The notes beneath the pieces were generated by a model that was not told the DNA's origin, searched no databases, and worked only from the letters and a program-made list of their open reading frames with translations. This document shows, piece after piece, positions 52,156-60,716 of a stretch of 64,000 nucleotides of DNA. The translations under genes were made by a program, and so were the position numbers. Origin of the DNA: Halosolutus halophilus (GTDB lineage Archaea > Halobacteriota > Halobacteria > Halobacteriales > Natrialbaceae); NCBI RefSeq assembly GCF_022869805.1, contig NZ_CP094974.1, positions 1,550,001 through 1,614,000 of the forward strand, given 5' to 3'. Numbering within the stretch: the first letter of the stretch is position 1; the number at the start of each line of letters is the position of its first letter.

Positions 52156-53547
52156 ATGCAAGCGGCGGGTATCGATGGGGTGATCGAATCGCTCCGCATC
52201 GGCGTCGGCTTCCTCTGGACGGCAGCCTGGGCGATCGTCATGGGGCTCACGATCACGAGTCTCGTGCAGGTGTACGTCTCCAAGGAGCGGATGGCCCGGG
52301 TCCTCGGCGACGGCGACCTCGCCGGGCTCGCGAGGGCGACGCTGTTCGGGGCGGTGAGCAGCGGCTGTAGCTTCGGCGCCGTCGCTATCGGCAAGGGGCT
52401 TTTCAAGAAAGGCGCTCACGCGGTGAACTTCCTCGCGTTCATGTTCGCCTCGACGAACCTCATCGTCGAACTCGGGTTGATGATCCTGATCCTCCTCGGC
52501 TGGGAGTTCCTCCTCGCGGAGCTGCTCGGCGGACTCGTCCTCATCGCAGTCATGGCGCTACTCGTCCATCTCACGCTCCCAGAAACGCTGTTCGACGAGG
52601 TGCGAACGGAACTCGACCAGCACGACCACGACCACGGCATCACGGAAGATCCGACCTGTGGAATGGAAGGGAAAGACGAGTATTCGATCGTGACTGACGG
52701 GGGAGAGACCCTGAAATTCTGTTCCGAGGGGTGCTTGGAGACCTACCGGCAAGCGGCAGCGAGTCGGGGAGGCTGGCGAGACGAACTTCGTTCGTGGGGC
52801 GGCTGGTACAAACTCGGCAACCAGTATCGCAAGGAGTGGTCGATGATCTGGACGGACGTCGTCGCGGGATTTCTCATCTCGGGATTCGTCATCGTGTTCG
52901 TCCCACAGCGGGTCTGGAACACGCTCTTCCTCCAGGGCGATAGTCTGCTGGTGACCGCCGAGAACGCGACTATGGGCGTCGCGATCGCCGTCGTCAGCTT
53001 CGTCGGGAGCATGGGTAACGTTCCGTTCGCGGTCGCCCTCTGGGGCGGCGGTATCAGCTTCGCCGGCGTCATCGCGTTCGTCTACGCGGACCTCATCACG
53101 ATCCCCGTGTTGAACGTCTATCGGAAGTACTACGGCTGGAAGGTCATGCTGTACATCCTCGGCGTCTTCTTCGTCACGATGGCGTTCACCGGGTTCGTCA
53201 TGGAACTGCTCTTCGACGCCCTCGGAATCGTCCCGAACCTGGCGGCCGGTGAGACCGCGACCGAGCAGACGTACTTCGAACTCGACTACACGTTCTACCT
53301 CAATCTCGTCGCGTTCGCCCTCTCCGGGTTCCTGCTGTACGTGTATCGACGGGGGCTCGGTGCCCCCGGCCAGTACCGGGACCCCGTCTGTGGGATGCGG
53401 ACCGACGACGACGACGGGCCGAGTGCAATCTACGACGGCGAACCGTACTACTTCTGCTCGAACACCTGCAAACGATCGTTCGAAGCCGATCCGGCGGCGT
53501 TCGCACACGGAGGCCCCCGCGTCACAGACGCCGACCGCGACCACTGA
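52156..53547 (+). CDS. Permease (COG0701/ArsP-like) with two YHS metal-binding domains (463 aa)
   Basis: Two blocks of four membrane helices have the conserved Cys of the family (SSGCSFGAVAIGKGLF). Between them, residues 165-198 form a YHS domain (DPTCGMEGKDEY, then FCSEGCLETY), and residues 408-450 a second (DPVCGMR, then YYFCSNTCKRSF). YHS domains accompany copper and other heavy-metal transporters, and the permease family includes arsenic exporters, so metal efflux or delivery is likely. The helix pair in each half includes the Asn/Gly motifs NFLAFMFASTN and GNVPFAVALWGGG. ATG at 52156 fits the first helix. Confidence 0.88.
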   Translation: MQAAGIDGVIESLRIGVGFLWTAAWAIVMGLTITSLVQVYVSKERMARVLGDGDLAGLARATLFGAVSSGCSFGAVAIGKGLFKKGAHAVNFLAFMFASTNLIVELGLMILILLGWEFLLAELLGGLVLIAVMALLVHLTLPETLFDEVRTELDQHDHDHGITEDPTCGMEGKDEYSIVTDGGETLKFCSEGCLETYRQAAASRGGWRDELRSWGGWYKLGNQYRKEWSMIWTDVVAGFLISGFVIVFVPQRVWNTLFLQGDSLLVTAENATMGVAIAVVSFVGSMGNVPFAVALWGGGISFAGVIAFVYADLITIPVLNVYRKYYGWKVMLYILGVFFVTMAFTGFVMELLFDALGIVPNLAAGETATEQTYFELDYTFYLNLVAFALSGFLLYVYRRGLGAPGQYRDPVCGMRTDDDDGPSAIYDGEPYYFCSNTCKRSFEADPAAFAHGGPRVTDADRDH

Positions 53548-53676
53548 AATTGCTGAATCGGATTCGCCCGGTGCAGTCGGCTACGCTGTGGACCCGCAGG
53601 AGAATCAAAACTGGTTCGCCGATCGCTCTCGAAGGACGACTATGACCGGACTGGACGATCGCGCGAGGTGGGTCAA

Positions 53677-54276
53677 ATGAACCTGCGTCGAACGGATGCT
53701 GGAGTCGCACTTCTCGTCGCGGCCGTTCTACTCGGCGGCGGAGCACTCAGTTGGCAAGCGTACCAGCGGCGTCGTGCCGTCGATCAGATGACGGGCCCGA
53801 TGATGGACGGTTCGATGGGATCGATGCACGGACCGAACCCGCTCTGGTACGTGTTCGGAACGCTTCTCGTTGCGGCCGTCATCGGAGGGGTGTATCTGAT
53901 CGTTCGTGAGGATCGTTGGACCAGGGACGTACCCATCCAGTCGGAGACCGACGGCTCCAGTTCGGGACGGCCCGACGCTATCGATCCGCCAGCGGAGACA
54001 CCGCGGGCAGACAGGTCGATCGATCCAGAGGCACACCCACGGGATCGTGTTCTCGACCTGTTACCCGACGACGAACGACGAGTTCTCGAACCAGTCCTCA
54101 CCTCACCCGGGATCACGCAGATCGAACTGCGCGATCGGTCCGGATTCTCGAAAAGCAAGGTGAGCCAGACTGTGAGTGCACTCGAAAAGCGCGGGTTGTT
54201 GTACCGAGAACGGCAGGGCCGGACGTTTCGTATCTATCCGAGCGACGAACTCCAGCAACGGCAGCCGGAGAGGTAG
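53677..54276 (+). CDS. Membrane-anchored winged-HTH regulator (199 aa)
   Basis: Two N-terminal helices (VALLVAAVLLGGGALSW and WYVFGTLLVAAVIGGVYLIV) flank a Met/Gly/His loop (MTGPMMDGSMGSMHG). After a linker, residues about 130-190 form a MarR-like winged helix (PGITQIELRDRSGFSKSKVS, LEKRGLLYRERQGRTF). It resembles haloarchaeal membrane-bound regulators. The Met-rich loop could sense copper at the outer face. ATG at 53677 is preferred to GTG 53668 because of the GAGGTGGG before it. Probably cotranscribed with the permease. Confidence 0.82.
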   Translation: MNLRRTDAGVALLVAAVLLGGGALSWQAYQRRRAVDQMTGPMMDGSMGSMHGPNPLWYVFGTLLVAAVIGGVYLIVREDRWTRDVPIQSETDGSSSGRPDAIDPPAETPRADRSIDPEAHPRDRVLDLLPDDERRVLEPVLTSPGITQIELRDRSGFSKSKVSQTVSALEKRGLLYRERQGRTFRIYPSDELQQRQPER

Positions 54277-54448
54277 CAGGCCACTTCGACTCCCCGTCAC
54301 TACTGCTCGAATTCGGCGGACATGAACGAACCTGGGTGGAAGAAACGATTAGAGTAGCCTACAAACGTTCTCGGACGTTTTCCTTCGTGTGTTCACACCC
54401 GCGGGGATAACCCCGGAGTCCCCCTACGAGTAACCGAGGTGAAGGAAA

Positions 54449-54700
54449 ATGACCACTGCCAAACTCGGACGCTGGCTGCTCGTCGGCCTCGCGATCGTCG
54501 GACTCGTGTTCGCAGGCCCCGTGGCCAGTGCACACGGAACCGAAACGGCTACTGACGATGCACCGCCGACCGAAGGGGACACAGCGGAGTGGGCGGCCTG
54601 GATGGAGTCGCACATGGGTGGGGCTGTCGACGAGATGGGCCAGCACATGGCTGACGGCAACCACGCCGACCACGGGATGGACGGTCAGGGTCACTGCTGA
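54449..54700 (+). CDS. Secreted His/Met-rich peptide (83 aa)
   Basis: A Sec signal peptide (LGRWLLVGLAIVGLVFAGPVASA, cleavage after ASA) is followed by an acidic domain rich in His and Met (MESHMGGAVDEMGQHMADGN, then HADHGMDGQGHC). This composition suggests copper or silver binding outside the cell. It lies downstream of the YHS permease and Met-loop regulator, consistent with metal handling. The AAGGAAAAT leader sits just before the ATG. Confidence 0.75.
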   Translation: MTTAKLGRWLLVGLAIVGLVFAGPVASAHGTETATDDAPPTEGDTAEWAAWMESHMGGAVDEMGQHMADGNHADHGMDGQGHC

Positions 54701-54754
54701 CGTCCCTGGCCGCCCGTCGGTACGCCGACCAGAGCCCGTTCCACTCCTCGAATA

Positions 54755-55105
54755 CCCTCGAGATTCGAATCCCTGCAACAGATCGCCCGTCGTCTGACAC
54801 GTATCGCTAGACGAACGACGTTGTTCGCCATCCCCCTACTCGCGGGTGCAAGCGGCACCGCGGTCACACACGGTGGTGGGACGATGGAGGGTGGAACTGA
54901 TAATTTCGAAACGTTCGGTGGCGGGATGTTCGTCTGATCGCTCTTCCTGGTCGTGCTCGCGCTCCGGACATACTACGTCGCTGCAGATCGGCGATCGCGC
55001 GCCGACGTCTGACGAAGCCCTTGCGTCGCCCCACGATCGCTGTGCCCGGGGCAATCTCACGGACGTAGCGTTCGAACGGCGAAGACAGACGCTACGGGAA
55101 GGCGG
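54755..55105 (+). pseudogene. Decayed SHOCT-domain membrane protein
   Basis: The translation LQQIARRLTRIARRTTLFAI, with signal or helix and a THGGGTMEGG loop, runs into TGA at 54935-54937, where a Trp codon (TGG) would fit, then continues as a helix (SLFLVVLALRTYYVAADRR). At about 55005 the frame must shift by one base to recover the SHOCT motif (TSDEALASPHDRCARGN, then FERRRQTLREG). In the shifted frame the motif aligns with the intact SHOCT protein at 48262-48627. There is also no start codon. One stop plus one frameshift make this a pseudogene. Confidence 0.75.
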
Positions 55106-55263
55106 AACGTCTGCGAGGACAACCCATCTCGATCGGTTCCCTGGTGAATGTCGAACGAAGACGGGCGGTTGTGAGATCACTACTGGTTTCTCGTTATTAC
55201 TGCCGAACGCGATCGGCCACCCACCCGCGAGCCCGACACCCGTATACGACGAGCAGGTATCGA

Positions 55264-55560
55264 TTACTCGTCTTTCGAGACGCGTCTCGTGTGGCGGCCG
55301 TACAGCGAATACAGAATGACGAGCATTCCACTCGCGGCGATCACCGTCTGGATCGTACTGGCGAGGAAGATGTCTAGATCAGCGAGTTCGAAAAGGAGGC
55401 CTTCGATGACCGTTCCGACGCTAATGAGTGCAAACCCGATCGCGAGGTACACCATTGCGGTTCTCCCGTACCGACGGTAACCCTGAAACGCCATCGCCGA
55501 GACGAGCAATCCGAGAGTCAGGACGGCGAGTTTGGCGACGACAAGTGGGACGTGCATCAT
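55264..55560 (-). CDS. Three-helix membrane protein paired with an HTH gene, DUF7521-like (98 aa)
   Basis: Helices at about residues 4-22, 34-56 and 64-86, a GYRRYGRTAMVYLAIGFALIS middle (shown to 20 residues: YRRYGRTAMVYLAIGFALIS) and a short charged tail. Such proteins are regularly encoded after a winged-helix gene in haloarchaea, and here the start overlaps the HTH stop. The pair may form a membrane-controlled regulator; function unknown. Confidence 0.75.
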   Translation of the reverse strand: MMHVPLVVAKLAVLTLGLLVSAMAFQGYRRYGRTAMVYLAIGFALISVGTVIEGLLFELADLDIFLASTIQTVIAASGMLVILYSLYGRHTRRVSKDE

Positions 55561-55898
55561 CGATCACCTCGCATGTCTTCCCAGAGCCGAACGAATCGGT
55601 CGACTCCGTCTTCTCGGTGCTCGACGTGGACGTCGATCGTTTCGTTTTCGAGTCTCGCCTCGACGCGTTTGATCGCTGTCCGGTAGATGTGATAGTGATC
55701 CCCCTGACGGTCGAGTTGCAACCGTTCGATCAGGAGCCCCGCGTCGACGAGTCGTTCGATCCGCCGACGCACGGTCGACTCGGAGGCGTCGACGAGTTCC
55801 GCGAGTTCGTCCGCGGATCGCTCTCGCTCGGTCGTGTGTGTCAGGATGGTAGCCGCGACCTCGTCCGCAAGTGCTTCGAAGATAATATGATCTTTCAC
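55557..55898 (-). CDS. ArsR-like winged-helix regulator (113 aa)
   Basis: MKDHIIFEALADEVAATILT begins an ArsR/HTH_20-type winged helix, with recognition helix in DASESTVRRRIERLVDAGLL. No Cys is present, so it does not sense metal by thiol ligands. It overlaps the membrane-protein gene by four bases. A TATA-like box (atataaaaaa on the minus strand, 55931-55940) lies about 35 bases before its start. Confidence 0.85.
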   Translation of the reverse strand: MKDHIIFEALADEVAATILTHTTERERSADELAELVDASESTVRRRIERLVDAGLLIERLQLDRQGDHYHIYRTAIKRVEARLENETIDVHVEHREDGVDRFVRLWEDMRGDR

Positions 55899-55969
55899 TG
55901 GCCACTGATCTCAGTTTGAACCCATTCAGGTTTTTTATATCCCAAATTCCCACCGCACGAGAACCAGGA

Positions 55970-55981
55970 GAGCGGTATAAT
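55970..55981 (+). promoter_or_regulatory. GAGCGGTATAAT promoter element before the PGF-CTERM protein gene
   Basis: Identical to the element at 52062-52073. It lies 97 bases before the ATG at 56079. A second TATA-like tract (acttaataac) lies at 56002-56011. Confidence 0.4.
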
Positions 55982-56078
55982 CAACAAGTACGGGTGAGAT
56001 ACTTAATAACTCGCCGCGGTTGCGACGGTTGCGGGTGCGCTGTAGTGCTTCGTTATTGGGGCTTCGATCTTCACCTGC

Positions 56079-56732
56079 ATGTCGCACCGCAAACCACTGC
56101 TCGCGATCGGACTCGTCGCTGTGCTCCTCGTCGGTAGCATCAGCCCGGTTACGGCGCACAGCTGGCAAACGGAGGTCGAACAGGGAGATCTGAAACTCGG
56201 CGTGAGTAGCACGCCTGCAGAGCCGATTGCGGGAATGGAAACGGAGTTCAGCGGGGCTATCACGGATACCGAGGCCGAAGCGGGTGTCACCGGTGCGGAG
56301 GCTGAAGTGCACATCAACGGTCCCGGAGACGTCCACGACCACGTAACGGTTCACGTCCCGGACGACGATCCACACTTCCATTTCGCGTATACGTTCCCTG
56401 ACGAAGGCACGTACACGATAACCGTCGTCACGGAGATCGACGGCCAGGAGTACGCCTTCGAGTTCCAGCGGGACGTGGGACTCATCCCGGCGGAGGCGAC
56501 CGGTGAACGGATGGATCAGATCGACGAGGACGTTTCGGAATTGCAACAGTCGATCGACGAACTCCAGAAACAGAACGAGAACCTCCAGACGCAGCTAGAG
56601 AACCACGAGGAGGCGACTGCTAACAGCGGTGATCAGGCGCAATCGAGCGAGGCCTTGCCAGGCTTCGGAGTCGCGGCCGGGACCGCGTCGATAGTCGGTC
56701 TCGTCGCGTTCCTTGCAGGGAAACGCAACTGA
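56079..56732 (+). CDS. Secreted, PGF-CTERM-anchored protein with beta domain and coiled coil (217 aa)
   Basis: Sec signal (LLAIGLVAVLLVGSISPVTA), then a His-containing beta domain (HDHVTVHVPDDDPHFHFAYT) of Ig/YtkA-like pattern and a coiled coil (DEDVSELQQSIDELQKQNEN). It ends in P-G-F-G-V-A-A-G plus a helix and KR. The end matches the PGF-CTERM sorting signal cut by archaeosortase, which lipid-anchors surface proteins. YtkA-like domains and His clusters fit a copper-related role beside the cupredoxin encoded next, 26 bases downstream. Confidence 0.8.
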   Translation: MSHRKPLLAIGLVAVLLVGSISPVTAHSWQTEVEQGDLKLGVSSTPAEPIAGMETEFSGAITDTEAEAGVTGAEAEVHINGPGDVHDHVTVHVPDDDPHFHFAYTFPDEGTYTITVVTEIDGQEYAFEFQRDVGLIPAEATGERMDQIDEDVSELQQSIDELQKQNENLQTQLENHEEATANSGDQAQSSEALPGFGVAAGTASIVGLVAFLAGKRN

Positions 56733-56758
56733 CGACGACAATAATCCTTTCTTTACCA

Positions 56759-57382
56759 ATGAAGTCGATACGAACCAAGCGGCGGCAGTTCCTGACGGTC
56801 GCTGGAAGCGTCGTGCTAGCCGGCTGCGCCGGCGAAGGCAGCGAATCCTCCGCTTCGTCGGGCGGACAGTCGGAGTCGTCAACGCAACCGGCGAACGAAG
56901 ACGACGCGGACGGTACCCGGACGGACGGGGACGACAGCGATGGCAACTCGGCAGATCGGGAGGACGTGAGGGTCGTAGAGATGATCACGGACGACAACGG
57001 GGTGTACTTCGATCCGAACGGACTCCTCGTCGAACCGGAAACGACCGTCCGCTTCGTCACGACCTCCGGGAGCCATACGGCGACCGCCTATCATCCGGAC
57101 AACGACGATCAGCCGCTCCGGATCCCGGAAGGCGCCGATCCGTGGGATTCGGGAACTCTCGGCGAAGCCGACGATCCCGTCGAGGTGACGTTCACGATCG
57201 AGGGCGTCTACGACTACTACTGTACCCCCCACGAAGTGATGGGGCAAGTTGGACGGATCGTGGTCGGTGAACCGCGGGATGGCCCGGGCACTACCCCTCC
57301 AGATGAACTCCCTCCCGCTGCTCGGGAAGAACTCCCGGCCATCGAGACGATCCTCGACAACGAAACCGTCAGCGGTCAGTGA
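56759..57382 (+). CDS. Halocyanin-like blue copper lipoprotein with Gln at the axial position (207 aa)
   Basis: Tat motif (KRRQFLTVAG) and lipobox Cys23, a 45-residue acidic linker, then one cupredoxin domain with ligands His106 (GSHTATAYH), Cys155 and His158 (YYCTPHE). Position Cys+8 is Gln163, not Met; a Met161 is at +6. Gln axial ligation as in stellacyanin would lower the potential. It is in one operon with the PGF-CTERM protein. It may accept electrons from the quinol side of the chain. It is related to the cupredoxin at 20308 in layout. Confidence 0.87.
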   Translation: MKSIRTKRRQFLTVAGSVVLAGCAGEGSESSASSGGQSESSTQPANEDDADGTRTDGDDSDGNSADREDVRVVEMITDDNGVYFDPNGLLVEPETTVRFVTTSGSHTATAYHPDNDDQPLRIPEGADPWDSGTLGEADDPVEVTFTIEGVYDYYCTPHEVMGQVGRIVVGEPRDGPGTTPPDELPPAAREELPAIETILDNETVSGQ

Positions 57383-57906
57383 CGGTTCGAATCACCAGTC
57401 GTGATTGTCTCGAAAACCGTCTCCTCGACCGATCGGTAACTGGCGGTCGAACCAGAGCGGATGGGGGACAGTCCAAAGCGGACCGGCCGCCTCTCCGCTC
57501 GTGATCGGACTGCCGACCGGCCGAACGAGAGAATCTTCCCTTTCAGCGTGGTCGCCGCCGGGGTGAACGCTCCATCTCGCGCCTGGCGTTTCCAGACGCC
57601 GAATCGGCCCAGAGTCGGCCTCGACTGTTAGTCTCTACCGAGCCTGTGGATGTTATCGAGCACCCGATTTGATATAGCGCTATTCGGTTTATTTGTCGGA
57701 CGCTCACCGGAATGTTAGCGGTCTAATATGTTCGATAATTCGGTCGACTGCCGGAACGTCGGATGTGCGATCGACTGGTTTCGATCGGCTGAACGGCTCC
57801 GATCACCCGACCGCTCGTCCGGAACGCGGATTCAACCGGACACACCGAGTGACAGTCAGCTAATCAGAGTGGTTTTTGCTCCTGAGAACCTACACGAAAG
57901 CAATCG
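57383..57906. other. 524-base gene-free region between cupredoxin and DnaJ genes
   Basis: No supportable gene is seen. AT content rises from 57660, where a ten-base palindrome (atagcgctat, 57674-57683) precedes the tract ggtttatttgtcgg. A short frame from ATG 57728 is Arg/Ser-rich and not protein-like. The right part probably holds the dnaJ-like promoter. Confidence 0.4.
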
Positions 57907-58890
57907 ATGGGCGAGACGTACTACGACGTCCTCGGGGTCGACCGGGAGGCGTCGCAGGACGAAATCCGGTCGGCGTACCGCGATCGCGTCCTCGAGACCC
58001 ATCCGGATCACAACGACGATCCGGACGCCGCCGACCAGTTCCGGCGCGTCTCGACGGCCGAGTCGGTACTCACCGACGAGACGGAACGTGCACGGTACGA
58101 TCGGCTCGGCCACGAGTCGTACGTGAAACTCGGCCAGCACAGCGCAGACGCCGACGACTCGGCCGCGGACGACTCGACCGCAGAGGAATCGGCCGATCGG
58201 TCCGGATCGACGACCTCCACCGGCGCGGAGCGGACGTCCTCGCGAACGACGAACCGTCGACAGCGCACGCGCGAGCGCCGTTCCTGGCGCAGTGACGGCC
58301 GGTCGGACGCGGAGAGCGATCGAACCAGCGGTCGCAGTCACCACGCCAGACAGCGCTCCAGGCGGCAGCGGCGCACGGCGGCACAGCGATCGAGCGACGA
58401 GTGGCCGTTCGATACCGACCGCGACCGGACGTCCGGTCGGGGTGCCGCTGGAACGGCGACGGCGACGACAACGGCATCGACCGCCGAGCGATCGGACCAA
58501 CGCAGCGAGACCGAGTTCAGCTACGCCGTCCACGGCTGGAACGACGAGATCGATCTGGACACGGGTGACCGCCGACTCGATCAGCCGACGATCGTCGGTC
58601 TCGGAACGGTCTCGGTGCTGTACCCGCTGTTCGTCTACGCGTCGCTCTCGCCGACGTTTTCGTTCCCGACGAATCTCGTCGTCACCACCTGTACGCTGCT
58701 CCTGGTCGGCTACATGCTCACGTTCCCCCGGGTCGCGGTCGTCGCGTTCGGGGGCTGGAGCGTCCTCCTCCCGATCGGGCTGTTCGCCGGTCCGGCCGAC
58801 CCGGTATCGCTGCTCGGACTCCTGGCGATCGCGTTCTGCTGGATTCCGTTCGGCTACGCGATGGCCGTCCGGTGGGCGCTACGCCTCTGA
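57907..58890 (+). CDS. J-domain (DnaJ-like) membrane protein (327 aa)
   Basis: Residues 1-70 are a complete J domain (GETYYDVLGVDREASQDEIR, with the HPD motif in ETHPDHNDD) that would stimulate an Hsp70. A long Ser/Arg/Thr-rich low-complexity linker (about 75-205) follows, then three or four C-terminal helices. It lacks the zinc and substrate domains of true DnaJ. Such J-domain membrane proteins are common in haloarchaea. Its 3' end overlaps the convergent menD by 12 bases. Confidence 0.88.
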   Translation: MGETYYDVLGVDREASQDEIRSAYRDRVLETHPDHNDDPDAADQFRRVSTAESVLTDETERARYDRLGHESYVKLGQHSADADDSAADDSTAEESADRSGSTTSTGAERTSSRTTNRRQRTRERRSWRSDGRSDAESDRTSGRSHHARQRSRRQRRTAAQRSSDEWPFDTDRDRTSGRGAAGTATATTTASTAERSDQRSETEFSYAVHGWNDEIDLDTGDRRLDQPTIVGLGTVSVLYPLFVYASLSPTFSFPTNLVVTTCTLLLVGYMLTFPRVAVVAFGGWSVLLPIGLFAGPADPVSLLGLLAIAFCWIPFGYAMAVRWALRL

Positions 58891-60711
58891 CTCCCCGTTC
58901 CGGTCCGTCTCGATCGCGTCGACGACCGTTTTCCGGATGGCATCTCGACGGCGGTGACTCCGTTCGGCGTCGAACTCGACCGCGAGCACCTGCGTCCCGT
59001 CCGCGTCGAGCGATCGCCTGTAGGCGGCCCCGAATTCGGCCGGTCCGACGCGTTCGAATTCGAGGTCGTAGAGGTCCCCGAGCGACTCGAACTCGAGGCC
59101 GTGGGGCGTCTTGAACTGGTCGGTAAAGGGTGGATCGAAGTCCTCGATCGGAAGTTTGTGGAAGATGCCGCCGCCGTCGTTGTCCAGCAGGACGATCGTG
59201 GCGTCGACGCCACAGCGATCGATCGCGAGCAGCCCGTTCGAATCGTGATAGAAGGCGAGATCCCCCGTCACGAGCACGAGCGGTTCGTCGACGGTACTTC
59301 CGGCACCCAGCGCAGTGCTCGTGATCCCGTCGATACCGCTCGCCCCGCGGTTCGCGAGCACCGTCAGGTCGGCCGGTCGTGGCCGCCCGAAGCGGTCCGC
59401 GTCCCGGATCGGCATGCTGTTTGAGACGAAGACGGTCGCCGGGTCCGGCGCGTGCTCGAACACCGACGCGAGGACCGCTCCCTCGAAGGGATCGGCCGCA
59501 AGCGCTTCCGGCGTCACCGCGTCGTTCCGGATCTCCCAGTGCCGGTTCTCCGCCCGCCTGAACTGGGCTACCCAGTCCGCGTCGGTCGTCGATCCCGGAT
59601 CGGCGTCGGTGCCGGCGTCGGTAGCCACGTCGTCGCTCTCGAGTCGATCGAGCAGCGCCTCGACGATCGACCCGGGTGTGGCAGCGAGCAGGTCGGTCGC
59701 CGTGAAGGTCGCCTCGCGCCACCGGCCCGCGGGGTCGATCAGGTACTGGATCGCCCCGGAATCGCGCAACGCGTGGCTCAGCGGCTTCGACGTCGGCGAT
59801 GCGCCGAACCGGAGGACGACGTCCGGGGCCGGCATCGCGTCGATATAGCCGTCGTAGCCGCCGAGTATCGGCCCGTCGTCGACGTGGAGGCCGAACCGGA
59901 CTCCCGAGAGCGGATCCGCCAGCACGGGTGCATCGAGTCGCGCCGCGAGTTCGCTCACGGCCCCTGGATCGAGATCGACCAGGTCCGCCGGATCCGCCGG
60001 CCCGGCGACGATCAGCGGTCGATCGGCGCCCGCGAGCGCCTCGAGCACCGGGTCGAGTTCGTCGTCGTGGAGTCGCGGGCGGCCGCTGTCGACGTCGACG
60101 AACGCGCCGTCTCGACCCCGGCCGGCCAGCGTGTCCGCGAACGCGTCCGGAACGTCGCCCGGCACTGCGATCGGTTCGAGCGGCTTGCGGAACGGACAGT
60201 TGAGGTGGACCGGTCCCGGCGGGTTGCCGGTCGTCTCGGCGAGTGCGCGGGCGGCGGTCGTGCGAAGGCTCCGAACTTTCCGTTCGTCGGCCTCGGGTTC
60301 CGGTAAATCGGTATCCCACCGGAGCGCGTCGCCGTAGAGGTCGCGCTGGTCGATCGTCTGGTTCGCACCGCTGTCGCGAAGTTCCGGCGGCCGATCCGCG
60401 GTCACCACGAGCAGCGGGACGCGGGCCTGGTGCGCCTCGATCACGGCGGGGTGGAAGTTCGCCGCCGCCGTGCCGGAGGTACAGACCAGGGCCGTCGGTT
60501 CCCCCGTCCGTCTCGCGCGCCCGAGTGCGAAGTACGAGGCGGAGCGCTCGTCCAGGTGTGAGTAGACCTCGACGTCCGGATGCTCGGCGAACGCGACGGT
60601 CAGCGGCGTCGATCGACTTCCGGGAGCGATACAGACCGCCTCGAGCCCGCCTTTCGCGAGTTCGTCCACGAGAACGCGGCCCCACAGCGTCGCGCGATTG
60701 GGTGCAGTCAT
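58879..60711 (-). CDS. menD: 2-Succinyl-5-enolpyruvyl-6-hydroxy-3-cyclohexene-1-carboxylate synthase
   Basis: ThDP enzyme of 610 residues. The N-terminal CIAPGSRSTPL and LDERSASYFALG segments (catalytic Glu), a central domain, and the ThDP motif GDLAFYHD with NDGGGIF are all MenD-specific. It joins 2-oxoglutarate-derived succinic semialdehyde to isochorismate. ATG at 60711 is five bases after the menF stop, so they are one operon. Downstream on the strand one would expect menB; instead the accessory island follows. Confidence 0.95.
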   Translation of the reverse strand: MTAPNRATLWGRVLVDELAKGGLEAVCIAPGSRSTPLTVAFAEHPDVEVYSHLDERSASYFALGRARRTGEPTALVCTSGTAAANFHPAVIEAHQARVPLLVVTADRPPELRDSGANQTIDQRDLYGDALRWDTDLPEPEADERKVRSLRTTAARALAETTGNPPGPVHLNCPFRKPLEPIAVPGDVPDAFADTLAGRGRDGAFVDVDSGRPRLHDDELDPVLEALAGADRPLIVAGPADPADLVDLDPGAVSELAARLDAPVLADPLSGVRFGLHVDDGPILGGYDGYIDAMPAPDVVLRFGASPTSKPLSHALRDSGAIQYLIDPAGRWREATFTATDLLAATPGSIVEALLDRLESDDVATDAGTDADPGSTTDADWVAQFRRAENRHWEIRNDAVTPEALAADPFEGAVLASVFEHAPDPATVFVSNSMPIRDADRFGRPRPADLTVLANRGASGIDGITSTALGAGSTVDEPLVLVTGDLAFYHDSNGLLAIDRCGVDATIVLLDNDGGGIFHKLPIEDFDPPFTDQFKTPHGLEFESLGDLYDLEFERVGPAEFGAAYRRSLDADGTQVLAVEFDAERSHRRRDAIRKTVVDAIETDRNGESEA

Positions 60712-60716
60712 CGTCC

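Noticed and set aside
54764-54775. TTCGAATCCC resembling a tRNA T-loop
   Set aside because: No acceptor stem or anticodon arm can be paired around it, and it lies in the reading frame of the SHOCT pseudogene.
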